Positions 43,006 through 51,180 of a stretch of DNA of 64,000 bases are shown in pieces. The stretch's first letter is position 1. Every line of letters starts with the position of its first letter. The translations under genes and the position numbers were made by a program. The notes below the pieces were generated by a model. The model ran no database searches. It worked only from the letters and a program-made list of their open reading frames with translations, and was not told the DNA's origin. The DNA is from Streptomyces dysideae (lineage in GTDB: Bacteria; Actinomycetota; Actinomycetes; Streptomycetales; Streptomycetaceae). Where the stretch lies: positions 88,395-152,394 of the forward strand of contig NZ_KQ949101.1 of the NCBI RefSeq assembly GCF_001514305.1, given 5' to 3'.

Positions 43006-43040
43006 GGGCCCGCACCTTGGGTGCGGGCCCTGTTTGTTTT
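43006..43040 (+). terminator. Intrinsic terminator of the cold-shock gene
   Basis: GGGCCCGCAC and GTGCGGGCCC form a perfect 10-bp stem around CTTGG, followed by TGTTTGTTTT. This is the clearest Rho-independent terminator in the window. Confidence 0.92.
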
Positions 43041-43114
43041 CCCGGCATACCCCGGCACGCCCCTTTGCACGACCCTTTGGTGGTCTGTTTCCGCTCGACC
43101 CTTGGTGAGGCACC

Positions 43115-43447
43115 ATGCGCTGTGTGATCGCCCGTTACCCCTTCGACCTGATCAAGAGCGAGGTTGAGGCGTCCATGCAGGGCGTCCGTCCCGAGCCCGT
43201 CACCGGAGCCTGTGTGACGATCGGCCGCAAGCTGTACCCGGTCAAGCAGGTCGGTGAGGTGATCACCCGTCAGGACCGCCGCGACTTCACCGCCTTCGAG
43301 GTCACCAGGGCCCTGACCCGTCTCGGCTTCACCTGCCACGCGACGCCCCCGCTCCGGCCGGCACCGCCCATGACACCCGCGACGCCCGCGCCGTCCGCCA
43401 GTGACCCGGATGCCGGCCCGCAGTCTTACATCGACACCATCGGCTGA
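43115..43447 (+). CDS. SCO5918-type conserved protein
   Basis: A 110-residue protein starting MRCVIARYPFDLIKSEVEAS with VTIGRKLYPVKQVGEVITRQ and DRRDFTAFEVTRALTRLGFT, then a Pro/Ala-rich tail. I recognise it as the SCO5918 family that often accompanies cold-shock genes in Streptomyces. Function unknown; DNA or RNA association is plausible from the basic core but unproven. Confidence 0.82.
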   Translation: MRCVIARYPFDLIKSEVEASMQGVRPEPVTGACVTIGRKLYPVKQVGEVITRQDRRDFTAFEVTRALTRLGFTCHATPPLRPAPPMTPATPAPSASDPDAGPQSYIDTIG

Positions 43448-43462
43448 CACGGCACCCCACCT

Positions 43463-43800
43463 TCATCCGCCCTTGCCCGCATCCCGGCCGGCAGGGGCGG
43501 CGGCATGACATGGCACCCGGCACCAGCCACGCGGGGCCAGTACGACATGCCGGCCGACGATCCTCAGGTTGTCCGGCGGGGCGTCCAGGGCGAGGCCCGC
43601 GGCGACCGCCCGCAGGGCCGCGGACAGCTCGGCCCCGCGCGGCCGGTGCGCGGCGGGCGTGCTGTCCAGCAGCCGGGCCACGAAACCGTCGGCCAGGACG
43701 GCCGGCACGGCCTCCTCGTCGGTGGCGAACCGTTCCGCGATCCACCGGTGCACCAGCCACAGCGTGCCCGCGTTGCGGTCGTCGGAGGGGTTTGGAGCTG
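43463..43800 (-). pseudogene. Unrecognised gene fragment carrying one arm of a 94-bp inverted repeat
   Basis: On the minus strand a coherent core reads DRNAGTLWLVHRWIAERFAT, DEEAVPAVLADGFVARLLDS, RGAELSAALRAVAAGLALDA and PPDNLRIVGRHV. The last part is repeated, on the other strand, at 45374-45467. The frame has no proper start: upstream it joins the antisense of unrelated sequence near the TnpB remnant. I do not know the family. It seems to be the 3' part of a gene whose 5' end was lost. Confidence 0.45.
43541..43634 (+). repeat. 94-bp inverted repeat, copy A
   Basis: Bases 43541-43634 are the reverse complement of 45374-45467 with one mismatch seen (CAGCTCGGCC against CAGTTCGGCC). The repeat encodes ELSAALRAVAAGLALDAPPD on opposite strands in the two places. 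The arms are 1.7 kb apart and enclose the TnpB remnant, an 86-aa gene and one DUF5994 gene. Confidence 0.9.
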
Positions 43801-43906
43801 CTGCCGCTGGAGCGCGCTCAAGCGCGCCGTGGTGAGCGGGAACGAGTTCTGGTGGTCTGTGTCGTGTCGCGCGCCTTGGCCAAGGTGCCGGTTCTCGGGA
43901 GAGAAC

Positions 43907-44325
43907 TGACGTTCTCCAGGTGGTGGCGGGTGCGGGCCAGGCGCTTACCACCCCGCACGACGTGCACGAGTCCGGCCTCGCGGCCGGCCCGCTCGACGGC
44001 CAGCCGGTCCTCCAGCACGCGCAGACGACGCGACTTGGCGTGCCACTCCCGCCGGGACCGGTAACCCCCGGGCACTCCTCTGGAACCCTTCTGTCCGATC
44101 GGCAGGGACAGGCGGTGCGTGAGGGTACGGATGCCCGCTTCCAGGTTCTGGATGTACGCCAGCTGGCAGCGGCGGGCCAGTGCCCACTGGTCGTGCGACG
44201 CCTTGGTGATCGCCCCGGCCCAGCGCGACGACGACAGCGGCGTCAGCTCCCGCTTACGCGCCGCCCACGTGTCACCGGAGTGCTCCAAGCCGTCCCGGCA
44301 GCGCGCCTTGAGGTTCGGCAGTGCG
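43907..44325 (-). mobile_element. TnpB-like (IS200/IS605-type) transposon-protein remnant
   Basis: In frame are ALPNLKARCRDGLEHSG, WAARKRELTPLSSSRWAGAI, AYIQNLEAGIRTLTHRLSLP, GVPGGYRSRREWHAKSRRLR and GLVHVVRGGKRLARTRHHLE, matching the N-terminal half of actinobacterial TnpB-like proteins. The RuvC nuclease domain and the start are missing, and no element ends were found. A dead fragment. Confidence 0.65.
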
Positions 44326-44586
44326 TCAGGCCTGGTCCGACGGTCGGCTTCGGTCCGCCGAGGCCCGGCTGGTCTCCAGCCAGGACCGTGCCGGTTCTGC
44401 CGCGTGGGTGGTGTCCACGGTGAGGTGCAGCCGGGTTCCTCCCTCGGCCCCCGCGGGGTAGCTGCGCTGTTCGGTGGCGTCGAAGCAGCGCCGGAGGACT
44501 TCCGCGACCCGACGGGCGACCTCGGGGGAGGCGGCGACGATACGTACCTCGGCATGTCCGGCCGAGGGTGGTTCAAGTGACTCCAC
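44326..44586 (-). CDS. Conserved small protein (86 aa)
   Basis: GTG 44586 gives VESLEPPSAGHAEVRIVAAS, then PEVARRVAEVLRRCFDATEQ, RSYPAGAEGGTRLHLTVDTT and SWLETSRASADRS. I recall similar 80-90-residue proteins in Streptomyces, all of unknown function. The fold looks like a small alpha/beta domain, with the EVRRVAEVLRRCF helix suggesting an ACT- or ferredoxin-like shape. Its stop abuts the TnpB remnant. The ribosome site (GAGGT) is close to the start. Confidence 0.6.
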   Translation of the reverse strand: MESLEPPSAGHAEVRIVAASPEVARRVAEVLRRCFDATEQRSYPAGAEGGTRLHLTVDTTHAAEPARSWLETSRASADRSRPSDQA

Positions 44587-44823
44587 GGCGACCTCGCTGT
44601 GCAACAGGACGACCCGTCCGCAGTACCCCGCGACGGTCCCCACATCCCCGTGTCCCCAGGATCTCGTGCCCCGAGGACAGAGATCGGCAGACCGGTTTTC
44701 CCACTCTACTCCGGGCTGTCCCGCAGGCCCCGGGCGTGCGGGGCGAGTTCCCGGCCGCCGGCGGGCCGAGGAGTACCGTGAGGTGAGAGAGCCGCTGTCG
44801 TCCCCCGCAGACAGGCGTATGAG

Positions 44824-45309
44824 ATGTCCGATCCCGCCGCCCCGCGTGTGACCAGGCTCCCGCCCGGCGCCGTCCGCCGGGCCGTCGAGCCAGGGACGGC
44901 TGTCGTACGGCTGGAGACGGCACACGACCGCAAGGGAGTCCTCGACGGGGCGTGGTGGCCGCGCTCGCGCGACATCGCCGCCGAGCTTCCCACCCTGATC
45001 GCCGCACTGACCGAGCACTTCGGCCCGGTCACCCGCGTCGGCCTGGACGCCCGTGCCTGGGACGGACTGCCGACACGCATGATCATCGACGACCGTGTCA
45101 TCCACGTCGACTCCTTCCCGGTCGGCGACGACACCGTCCTCATCACCCGGGGAGACCAGGACCACTTCTCCCTCCTCGTGATCCCCCCGCACGCGACGCC
45201 CGACGCGGCCCGCACCGCGATGGCCGAAGCCGTCCGCGCCGACAACATCACCGAGGCCGAACAGATCCTCATCCACACGGGCACGGGCCGGTCGGCCCCG
45301 TCTACCTGA
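44824..45309 (+). CDS. DUF5994 family protein, copy 1
   Basis: A 161-residue protein with the DUF5994 hallmark VLDGAWWPRSRDIAAELPTL, then FGPVTRVGLDARAWDGLPTR, VIHVDSFPVGDDTVLITRGD and FSLLVIPPHATPDAARTAM. Function unknown; Streptomyces genomes carry several copies, often near GAF-ANTAR regulators, as at 47532. Two more copies lie within 2.7 kb. It is flanked on its 3' side by the inverted repeat copy B. Confidence 0.85.
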   Translation: MSDPAAPRVTRLPPGAVRRAVEPGTAVVRLETAHDRKGVLDGAWWPRSRDIAAELPTLIAALTEHFGPVTRVGLDARAWDGLPTRMIIDDRVIHVDSFPVGDDTVLITRGDQDHFSLLVIPPHATPDAARTAMAEAVRADNITEAEQILIHTGTGRSAPST

Positions 45310-45373
45310 GGGAACCGCCTCCCGCGTAGCTGCACGCCGTACCCCTCCAGGCCCGGCCGCCCCGGGGCCGCGC

Positions 45374-45467
45374 GGCCGAACTGTCCGCGGCCCTGCGGGC
45401 GGTCGCCGCGGGCCTCGCCCTGGACGCCCCGCCGGACAACCTGAGGATCGTCGGCCGGCATGTCGTA
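45374..45467 (-). repeat. 94-bp inverted repeat, copy B
   Basis: Reverse complement of 43541-43634. It joins directly to the truncated DUF5994 gene at 45470-45741, cutting off that gene's 3' half, so it marks a recombination breakpoint. Confidence 0.9.
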
Positions 45468-45469
45468 CG

Positions 45470-45741
45470 GAAGACGCCGCAGCGGCGTGGCCGCCCACGG
45501 GAACCCGGCGCGGAATGACCGGCCAGTACGTCGGGTTGACGGCGATCCGGGTGATGCGGCCCCACAACGGGTCCAGCGCCTCGGTCAGCGCGGGCAGTTC
45601 GCTCAGCAGATCCCGGGAACGGGGCCACCAGGCACCGTCCAGGAGTCCACGGGACGTACGGTCGGTCTTCAGCGTGAGACGCGCGGCCGGGGCCGCGACG
45701 GGCTCGACGTGCGGCAGGGGTGGAAGCAAGGTCGCCGACAT
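45470..45741 (-). pseudogene. DUF5994 family, truncated copy 2
   Basis: ATG 45741 with GGAGA upstream gives SATLLPPLPHVEPVAAPAAR, LTLKTDRTSRGLLDGAWWPR, SRDLLSELPALTEALDPLWG and NPTYWPVIPRRVPVGGHAAA. Similarity stops abruptly at the inverted-repeat boundary, so the C-terminal beta half (ILLxxG...LLVIPP in the paralogs) is missing and the frame runs on through unrelated sequence. Confidence 0.75.
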
Positions 45742-46062
45742 GATGCGGACCCGTCTCCAGGCCGCTTCTGCGGCGGCCCGGGTTTCTTCGCTCGCCGAGA
45801 ACGACCCGGCGTGGCAGCCGGTGTGTGAAATGCCCTCAGTACCGACCACACTACTCTCCGCTCCGCCGCGGAGCGGGTCGGCGGCGGCTGGAACTTGAGC
45901 AGTGCCCGGGCCGCCTCGTTCCGGAGCCTGCGGGAGTACGGTGAAAGGGAGCGAGGGCACTTCGTATGCCGGTGTCCGGACCGGTCTCGTCCTCGCGATT
46001 CCCGTCACAGGGGCAGCCCCTGACCCCGGCCGCGCCATTCGCACCGAGGCAGAGGATCCTGC
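45742..46062. other. Intergenic region before the desaturase
   Basis: About 320 bp with no coherent reading frame. It holds the divergent control regions of the truncated DUF5994 gene and the desaturase. GGGGCAGCCCCT near 46010 is a small palindrome. No clear -10/-35 pair was identified. Confidence 0.4.
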
Positions 46063-47097
46063 ATGTCGCTCATTTCCCGCGCGCCCACGACGGCGATCCC
46101 GCCGGACAACGTCCCGCTGCCCCGGGGCTACGACGGGACTTCGCCCTTCCCACCGGACGGCCCGGCGCCCGAGCGCGGCGGCGGGGAGCGGCTGTACGTG
46201 ACGGTGACGGCGCTGATCGTCGTCCTGCCGTTCGTGGCGCTCGGCCTGGCCGGCTGGCTGCTGTGGGGCAGCCTCATCCACCCCGCCGACATCCTGCTCG
46301 CGGCCGTCTTCTACACGGTCACGGGCCTCGGCATCACCGTCGGCTTCCACCGTGGTCTCACCCACGGCTCCTACCGGGCCGTCCGCCCCGTGCGCATCGC
46401 CCTCGCGGTGGCCGGGTCGCTGAGCTTCCAGGGCGACGTCATCGGCTGGGTCGCCACGCACCGCCGCCATCACGCCTTCACCGACCGGCCCGGCGACCCG
46501 CACTCCCCGTACCGTTACGGCACCCAGCTGCGCGGACTGCTGCACGCCCACGTCGGCTGGCTGTTCCGCAACGACCGTACGTCCGCGGAGCGTTACGCCC
46601 CCGACCTGCTCGCCGACCGTGACATCCGGGCCGTCGCCCGCGCCTTCCCGGCCCTGTGCGTCCTCACGCTCGCGCTGCCGTTCGGGCTGGGGTGGGCGAT
46701 CGGTGGCACCTGGGTGTATGGCGTAACGGCCCTGCTGTGGGCGGGACTTGTCCGCATCGCCCTGCTCCACCATGTGACCTGGAGCGTGAACTCGCTGTGT
46801 CACATGATCGGTGAGCGTCCGTTCCGCACCCGGCGTCACGACCGGGCCACCAACCTGTGGCCCCTGGCCCTGCTCTCCTTCGGGGAGAGCCGGCACAACC
46901 TCCACCACGCCGACCCCACCAGCGCCCGGCACGGCGTCGACCGTGGCCAGGTCGACCCGTCGGTGGCCGTCATCCGCCTCCTCGAACGCCCGGGCTGGGT
47001 GTACGACGTGCACTGGCCGACACCGGCGCGTGTCGCCGCCCGTCGCGCCTGGCGCCAACCCCTCATCCACGCAAGGCAGTTGACAGGAGCTTCATGA
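46063..47097 (+). CDS. Acyl-CoA/acyl-lipid fatty acid desaturase
   Basis: A 344-residue membrane di-iron enzyme; ATG 46063 has GAGG 7 nt upstream. Helices VTVTALIVVLPFVALGLAGW and ADILLAAVFYTVTGLGITVG precede the first His box HRGLTH (in GFHRGLTHGS). The second is HRRHH (in ATHRRHHAF) and the third HNLHH (in ESRHNLHHADP). WSVNSLCHMIGERPF is typical of delta-9 (stearoyl-CoA type) desaturases. All eight iron-binding His are present. It overlaps the DUF5994 gene at 47094 by 4 bp. Confidence 0.95.
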   Translation: MSLISRAPTTAIPPDNVPLPRGYDGTSPFPPDGPAPERGGGERLYVTVTALIVVLPFVALGLAGWLLWGSLIHPADILLAAVFYTVTGLGITVGFHRGLTHGSYRAVRPVRIALAVAGSLSFQGDVIGWVATHRRHHAFTDRPGDPHSPYRYGTQLRGLLHAHVGWLFRNDRTSAERYAPDLLADRDIRAVARAFPALCVLTLALPFGLGWAIGGTWVYGVTALLWAGLVRIALLHHVTWSVNSLCHMIGERPFRTRRHDRATNLWPLALLSFGESRHNLHHADPTSARHGVDRGQVDPSVAVIRLLERPGWVYDVHWPTPARVAARRAWRQPLIHARQLTGAS

Positions 47098-47492
47098 CCA
47101 TCGCCCCGGACCCCCCGCTTCCCTCCCATCCTCTTGTCCGGCTGCGCCTGGCACCCCACGGCGTGCTGCCCCGGGCCATCAACGGAGCGTGGTGGCCCCG
47201 CTCGTACGACCTGCTCGCCGAACTCCCCCGGCTGCTCGCCGGGTTGCCTCGCATGTGGGGCAACATCAGCAGCGTCACGGTCAACGGGGCGATGTGGCCC
47301 GCGACGCCCGGCCGGATGCTCGTCGTCAACCAGGTCGTACGGCTGCGCAGGACCGTGACGGCATCCGCCCCGCACACGGTCATTCTGCTCGCCCCCGGCC
47401 GGGGCCGCTGGGACCTGCTGGTCGTGCCCCCGGATACGACCGAGGAAGCGGCGGAGCCGCTCATGGCGGACGCCGCGGGCGGTCACGTCTGA
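47094..47492 (+). CDS. DUF5994 family protein, copy 3
   Basis: A 132-residue protein from ATG 47094, coupled to the desaturase (ATGA). It has VLPRAINGAWWPRSYDLLAE, LPRMWGNISSVTVNGAMWPA, VVNQVVRLRRTVTASAPHTV and WDLLVVPPDTTEEAAEPLM. Shorter than copy 1 but with all family motifs. Coupling to a membrane-lipid enzyme is the only hint of role. Confidence 0.85.
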   Translation: MTIAPDPPLPSHPLVRLRLAPHGVLPRAINGAWWPRSYDLLAELPRLLAGLPRMWGNISSVTVNGAMWPATPGRMLVVNQVVRLRRTVTASAPHTVILLAPGRGRWDLLVVPPDTTEEAAEPLMADAAGGHV

Positions 47493-47531
47493 ACGGACCG
47501 CCGGCGCGGCCGGTCGTCGGCGACCGCGCGG

Positions 47532-48290
47532 TCAGCCGTGGCGTTCCTCGGGCCTGGCTGAGGCCGGTCCCGGGATGGTCGTGGTGTCGAAGTCGCCCGC
47601 GATGATGCGTGTCGCGAGCTCCGACAGGCGCAGGTGACGGGCGCGCGCGTACGACCGGAACGCGGCGAAGGCGTCGTCGACGGAGGTGTTCCAGCGCTCC
47701 GCGAGCACGCCCTTGACCTGTTCGATCAGTATGCGGCTGGTCAGGGCGTACTCCAGCTGGCTGTTCTCGACGTGCGACTGCTCCAGCGTGCGCTGCTGGA
47801 GGATCGCGATGGTGGCCACGTCGGCGAGCGCCTGGGCGAGCGCGATGTCGTCGTCGCCCAGGCGGTGCGAAGTGGTCTGGAAGAGGTTGAGCGCGCCGAC
47901 GACGCGGCTGCGCAGCCGCAGCGGGATGGCGTGTGTGGCCAGATACCCGGTCTCGCGGGCCTGTGCCGCGAAACGCGGCCAGCCGGTGGTCACCTCCGCC
48001 CGCCTCAGGTCGATGTTCGTCCGGGCGGCGCCGGTGCGGTAGCACTCGACGCACGGGCCCTGGTCGTGCTGGAGCGCGAAGAGTTCCAGCAGCCGGGTGT
48101 GCTCGTCCGAGGCGGCGATGATCTGCAGTTCGTCGTGCGCGTCCGCGAGCAGGATCCCGGCCGCCGACACGTCGAGCAGTTCCACGCAGCGCGCGGACAG
48201 CCGGTGCAGCAGGTCGATGACGTCGAAGTCCTCGACGAGGGAGTCCGCGACCTCCACGAAGATCTGGGCCAGACGTCGTTCGCGGGCCAT
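47532..48290 (-). CDS. GAF and ANTAR domain regulator
   Basis: A 252-residue protein. The GAF domain covers about 1-165 (FVEVADSLVEDFDVIDLLHR, AAGILLADAHDELQIIAASD, DQGPCVECYRTGAARTNIDL and HAIPLRLRSRVVGALNLFQT). The C-terminal ANTAR domain binds RNA hairpins for antitermination (ALTSRILIEQVKGVLAERWN and FRSYARARHLRLSELATRII). ATG 48290 or, less well spaced, 48299. Family members respond to small molecules and bind nascent mRNA. Targets unknown. Confidence 0.88.
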   Translation of the reverse strand: MARERRLAQIFVEVADSLVEDFDVIDLLHRLSARCVELLDVSAAGILLADAHDELQIIAASDEHTRLLELFALQHDQGPCVECYRTGAARTNIDLRRAEVTTGWPRFAAQARETGYLATHAIPLRLRSRVVGALNLFQTTSHRLGDDDIALAQALADVATIAILQQRTLEQSHVENSQLEYALTSRILIEQVKGVLAERWNTSVDDAFAAFRSYARARHLRLSELATRIIAGDFDTTTIPGPASARPEERHG

Positions 48291-48295
48291 GCCGA

Positions 48296-48737
48296 TCATC
48301 CCTCTCCACCGTCGGGCGAATACGGCCCGCTCACATCGTCGTCGAAACGGAGCCTGCGGGCGACCACGTCTTCCGCAACCTCGCCGAGCGGGCGCTCGCG
48401 GGAAGCCGCACACACCCCGTACGCCCATCTCGTGCGCGAGCGGCAGCAGCGCCGGCCACCGCTCGGGGCGCACCCGGTCCAGGTCCGGCTCCAGCACGGG
48501 CGAACCGGTGCGGACCGAGTCCGGTCCCGGACCCTCACCCAGCGTGAACTGGAGTTCCTCGAACCGCGCACTCAGCTCCGGATGGCGCCAGAGCGGCTCG
48601 GCCGCCCGGTCGGCGCCGACCAGCAGCGACAGCGCGACGCCTTCGGCACCCAGCGCCCGGGCGCACGCCCGCGCCGGATCGCCGCCTTCGCCCAGGCGCA
48701 GCGACCGCAGGACACCGGCCATGCCGTCGCTGATCAC
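48296..48737 (-). pseudogene. GAF (ANTAR-type) regulator, decayed copy
   Basis: GTG 48737 starts a second GAF protein: MAGVLRSLRLGEGGDPARAC, GVALSLLVGADRAAEPLWRH, ELQFTLGEGPGPDSVRTGSP and WPALLPLAHEMGVRGVCGFP. After this the frame is lost. Another frame ends with PLGEVAEDVVARRLRFDDDV, the usual C-terminus of such proteins, stopping at 48296. The second half of the GAF domain and the ANTAR core are deleted. It lies directly upstream of the intact copy in the same direction. Confidence 0.7.
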
Positions 48738-48958
48738 CGTGCTCCGTTCCGCGGCGGCCGGGGCGCTTCGGGATGAGGCGTCGCCCGGCTTCCGCCGCAC
48801 ATCACGTGGCCCGGTCCGCCGCCGTGTGGTCGGCGGGTACGCCTTTCCAGGCGTCCTGGGCGCTCGCGTACCGCGGGAACCGCTCCTGCAGACCGCCGGC
48901 CCGGAACACGAGACCAGCACCTGGCCGGTCGTGGACGACCCGCACCCATCCGAGCGTC

Positions 48959-49246
48959 GTGTTCATTCCGCTCACGGCCAACACCGTGGTCACGCTCCTG
49001 CTCAACGCCTGGACCGACCGGACCAAGGGCGCGGCGGAGCAGTGGCTCGCCGACGAGCCCGGCGCGTCCGTCACGAGTGTCGACGCGACCTCCCGGACGA
49101 TGTACGTCCACGTCCGCCCCCCCGGAGCCCTCCCGCCGGTGGAGTCTCTGCTCGACCGGCTGGAGGGACGGATCCCGGACGGTATCCCCGTCGTGGTGGA
49201 CGCGTCACGTGGTCGGCGCATCGACGCCGGAGTGGTCGGCGACTGA
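48959..49246 (+). pseudogene. 3' fragment of a membrane-protein gene (soluble tail)
   Basis: About 95 codons encode VFIPLTANTVVTLLLNAWTD, then AAEQWLADEPGASVTSVDAT, TMYVHVRPPGALPPVESLLD and IPVVVDASRGRRIDAGVVG. It starts with part of a hydrophobic helix and continues as a small alpha/beta domain, like the C-terminal tail after the last helix of DUF389-type proteins. Upstream the frame is incoherent. Family assignment is tentative. Confidence 0.4.
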
Positions 49247-49359
49247 GCGTCGCACCGGGCCGATCCAGCCGTGCCTGTCGTCCGTGGCGGCAGCGGCAGC
49301 GGCAGCGGGCTCCCGGCTCCACGGGGCGGCCGTCCTTTCACCGAGGCCAGGGCTCGGCA

Positions 49360-50688
49360 TCAGTGAGCGGCGGCATCGGCCGGGGAGCCGGCGGGCGGTG
49401 TGGAGGGGGCGTCCAGGAATTCGCGGATCGCGAAGCCCACCAGCGTGATCACCGCGGTCCACACCACGACTGCAGTGGTCGGGTAGCTCCATGTGAACAG
49501 TACGACCGCCGCGATCATCAGGATGGCAACACCGATCCAGCGCTTGAAACGATGGACGAACCGCCCGACGGCACCCGTACGGAACCCCGCCGACATCGCC
49601 ACGTCGCGCAGTGCGCCGATGCTCCTTCGGCAGCCCGTGCGGGTGAGAACGGCGATCCGGGACGGGCCGGTGAGGAAGGCACCGACGGCGGTGAAGAGGG
49701 CGACCGCGGCGAGCGCCCGCACGCCGGCGCGCAGGAACCTGACCAGCGCGTCGTACACGGCTCCCGCGGCCGCCTGGGAGGTCCCCGGCGGCAGACGGTC
49801 GAGGTAGACGTCACGGGCGACGGTGAGGCCGATACCGAGAACCAGCATGGCGAGGAACACGGCCAGGGCCGCCCCGATCAGCGCGTGCCTGCGGTTGAAC
49901 GCCACGTAGACTCCGGCGGCCGCGACCAGGAGCGCGATGACGGGCAGCCAGCCGCCGAGGAGCTCCAGCACGCGCACGTAGGTTTTGATCTCACCGACGT
50001 CCTCCGACGCGAACACCACGAAGTCCGTGTGAACGGCGGGGATGTTCGCGGCCGGCGTGAGGCCGGCGTCGACCAGCCGGTCCTTGACCCTGGCGACGAT
50101 CGGGCCCACGTCGATGACGACCTGGTTGTCCTCCAGCTTGACCGCGCCCTCGCCCTCGCCCGTCAGCGCCTCGTCAAACGCCGCGTGCGCCCGGCGGTTG
50201 GCATCCACCCAGACCGTCTGGAAGGCGCTGCTGGTGACCACCCGCTCCACCGTGTTGCCGACCAGTTGCTTGAGGCCGTTCTCGATCGGGCCGTCCAGGT
50301 TCTTCAGCAGCTCGGCCGCCCGCGGGGGCACGCCCTGCTGCGATGCCGCGTCCGTCAACTGCTGGACCAGCGCGTCCACGTCGACGCGCTCCAGCACGGC
50401 GGAGGTGACCCGATTGGTGACCGCCTTCTGCACTTCGGGATCGCTCGCCAGAGGCCCGACGGTCGCGACGTAGCGGTCCGTGTCCTGCACGATGCTGTTC
50501 GCCCACACCGCGACGACGGACAGCAGCGACAGCAGCGCGGCGACAAGGATCAGCAGGCCCGAGCCGAGCGAGCGGAACGGGTGGTGCCGCGGCGGCCCGG
50601 CGCCCTCCAGGGCACTCACTCGGCGCCGCAGTTCGTCCAGCTCGCCGCCCTCCCGGGCCGAGAGGTCTCCGTCACCACTGTCGCTCAT
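49360..50688 (-). CDS. Integral membrane protein, unknown function
   Basis: A 442-residue protein; ATG 50688 (SDSGDGDLSAREGGELDELR). A cytosolic coiled stretch is followed by a first helix (GSGLLILVAALLSLLSVVAV), then an about 180-residue extracellular domain (TDRYVATVGPLASDPEVQKA, AAELLKNLDGPIENGLKQLV, AVHTDFVVFASEDVGEIKTY). Three helices follow (WLPVIALLVAAAGVYVAF, LIGAALAVFLAMLVLGIGL, ALAAVALFTAVGAFLTG) and two near the C-terminus (IGVAILMIAAVVLFTWSYPT, AVVVWTAVITLVGFAI). This is a recurrent Streptomyces membrane family without assigned role. Confidence 0.8.
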   Translation of the reverse strand: MSDSGDGDLSAREGGELDELRRRVSALEGAGPPRHHPFRSLGSGLLILVAALLSLLSVVAVWANSIVQDTDRYVATVGPLASDPEVQKAVTNRVTSAVLERVDVDALVQQLTDAASQQGVPPRAAELLKNLDGPIENGLKQLVGNTVERVVTSSAFQTVWVDANRRAHAAFDEALTGEGEGAVKLEDNQVVIDVGPIVARVKDRLVDAGLTPAANIPAVHTDFVVFASEDVGEIKTYVRVLELLGGWLPVIALLVAAAGVYVAFNRRHALIGAALAVFLAMLVLGIGLTVARDVYLDRLPPGTSQAAAGAVYDALVRFLRAGVRALAAVALFTAVGAFLTGPSRIAVLTRTGCRRSIGALRDVAMSAGFRTGAVGRFVHRFKRWIGVAILMIAAVVLFTWSYPTTAVVVWTAVITLVGFAIREFLDAPSTPPAGSPADAAAH

Positions 50689-50826
50689 GGTCACCAGCAG
50701 ATGTGTGTGACGCACGGCGCGCCACGTGGCCGGGCCAGGCGAGTGAACGGCGTACCGAGGTGCGAAGGCCGCGCCCCGATGCTGCGAGACCGACTTCCTG
50801 GTGAAAGGAGGGTGCTCGGTCCTGGC

Positions 50827-51030
50827 TCACTTGCCGGCTTCGGGGCCGTACCACTGGAGCGCCTGGCCGGTGACGGCGGCGATGCACCCGAAGTCGGGGT
50901 CGCGGTGCGGCAGGGTCAGTCCCTGCAGTTCGGCCGTGGCGGTGACGACGAGGTCGATGGCCCCGGCGCTGCGGTGCCTCCGGAGGCGCCTGTAGCTTCT
51001 GCTGCCCTCTTGTGTTCGATGCATTCGACT
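50827..51030 (-). pseudogene. VapC-type PIN toxin, C-terminal fragment
   Basis: The frame ending at 50827 reads QEGSRSYRRLRRHRSAGAID, LVVTATAELQGLTLPHRDPD and FGCIAAVTGQALQWYGPEAG. This is the C-terminal third of a PIN-domain toxin (AIDLxxxATA and the final acidic HRDPDF). The N-terminal catalytic half and any antitoxin gene are absent. Confidence 0.75.
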
Positions 51031-51083
51031 CCTAATGTCGTCGTCGCTCCCCCAGATCACTCTGATCTGCGGTGTTGTGTGCG

Positions 51084-51093
51084 GAAGCGCTTC
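51084..51093. promoter_or_regulatory. LacI-family operator-like palindrome
   Basis: GAAGCGCTTC is a perfect 10-bp palindrome with the central CG of LacI/GalR operators, 88 bp before the GH2 start. Sugar-responsive glycosidase genes in Streptomyces commonly have such sites. No LacI-type regulator gene lies within the window. Confidence 0.55.
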
Positions 51094-51180
51094 GACAACC
51101 GTGTGTCGACCGGGCCCGGCGGCTGCCCCGCACGTCCCCGCCGTTCCCTCCCCGACAGTTCCCTGAAGGCTGGAGATGTC

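Noticed and set aside
44587..47070. Continuous minus-strand frame across the desaturase and DUF5994 genes
   Set aside because: It is antisense to the His-box desaturase and other supported genes; only the last 86 codons (44326-44586) look real.
48097..51180. A very long open frame upstream and in phase with the GH2 gene
   Set aside because: Composition before 51181 is not protein-like and is antisense to the GAF and membrane genes; the Tat signal and ribosome site fix the start at 51181.
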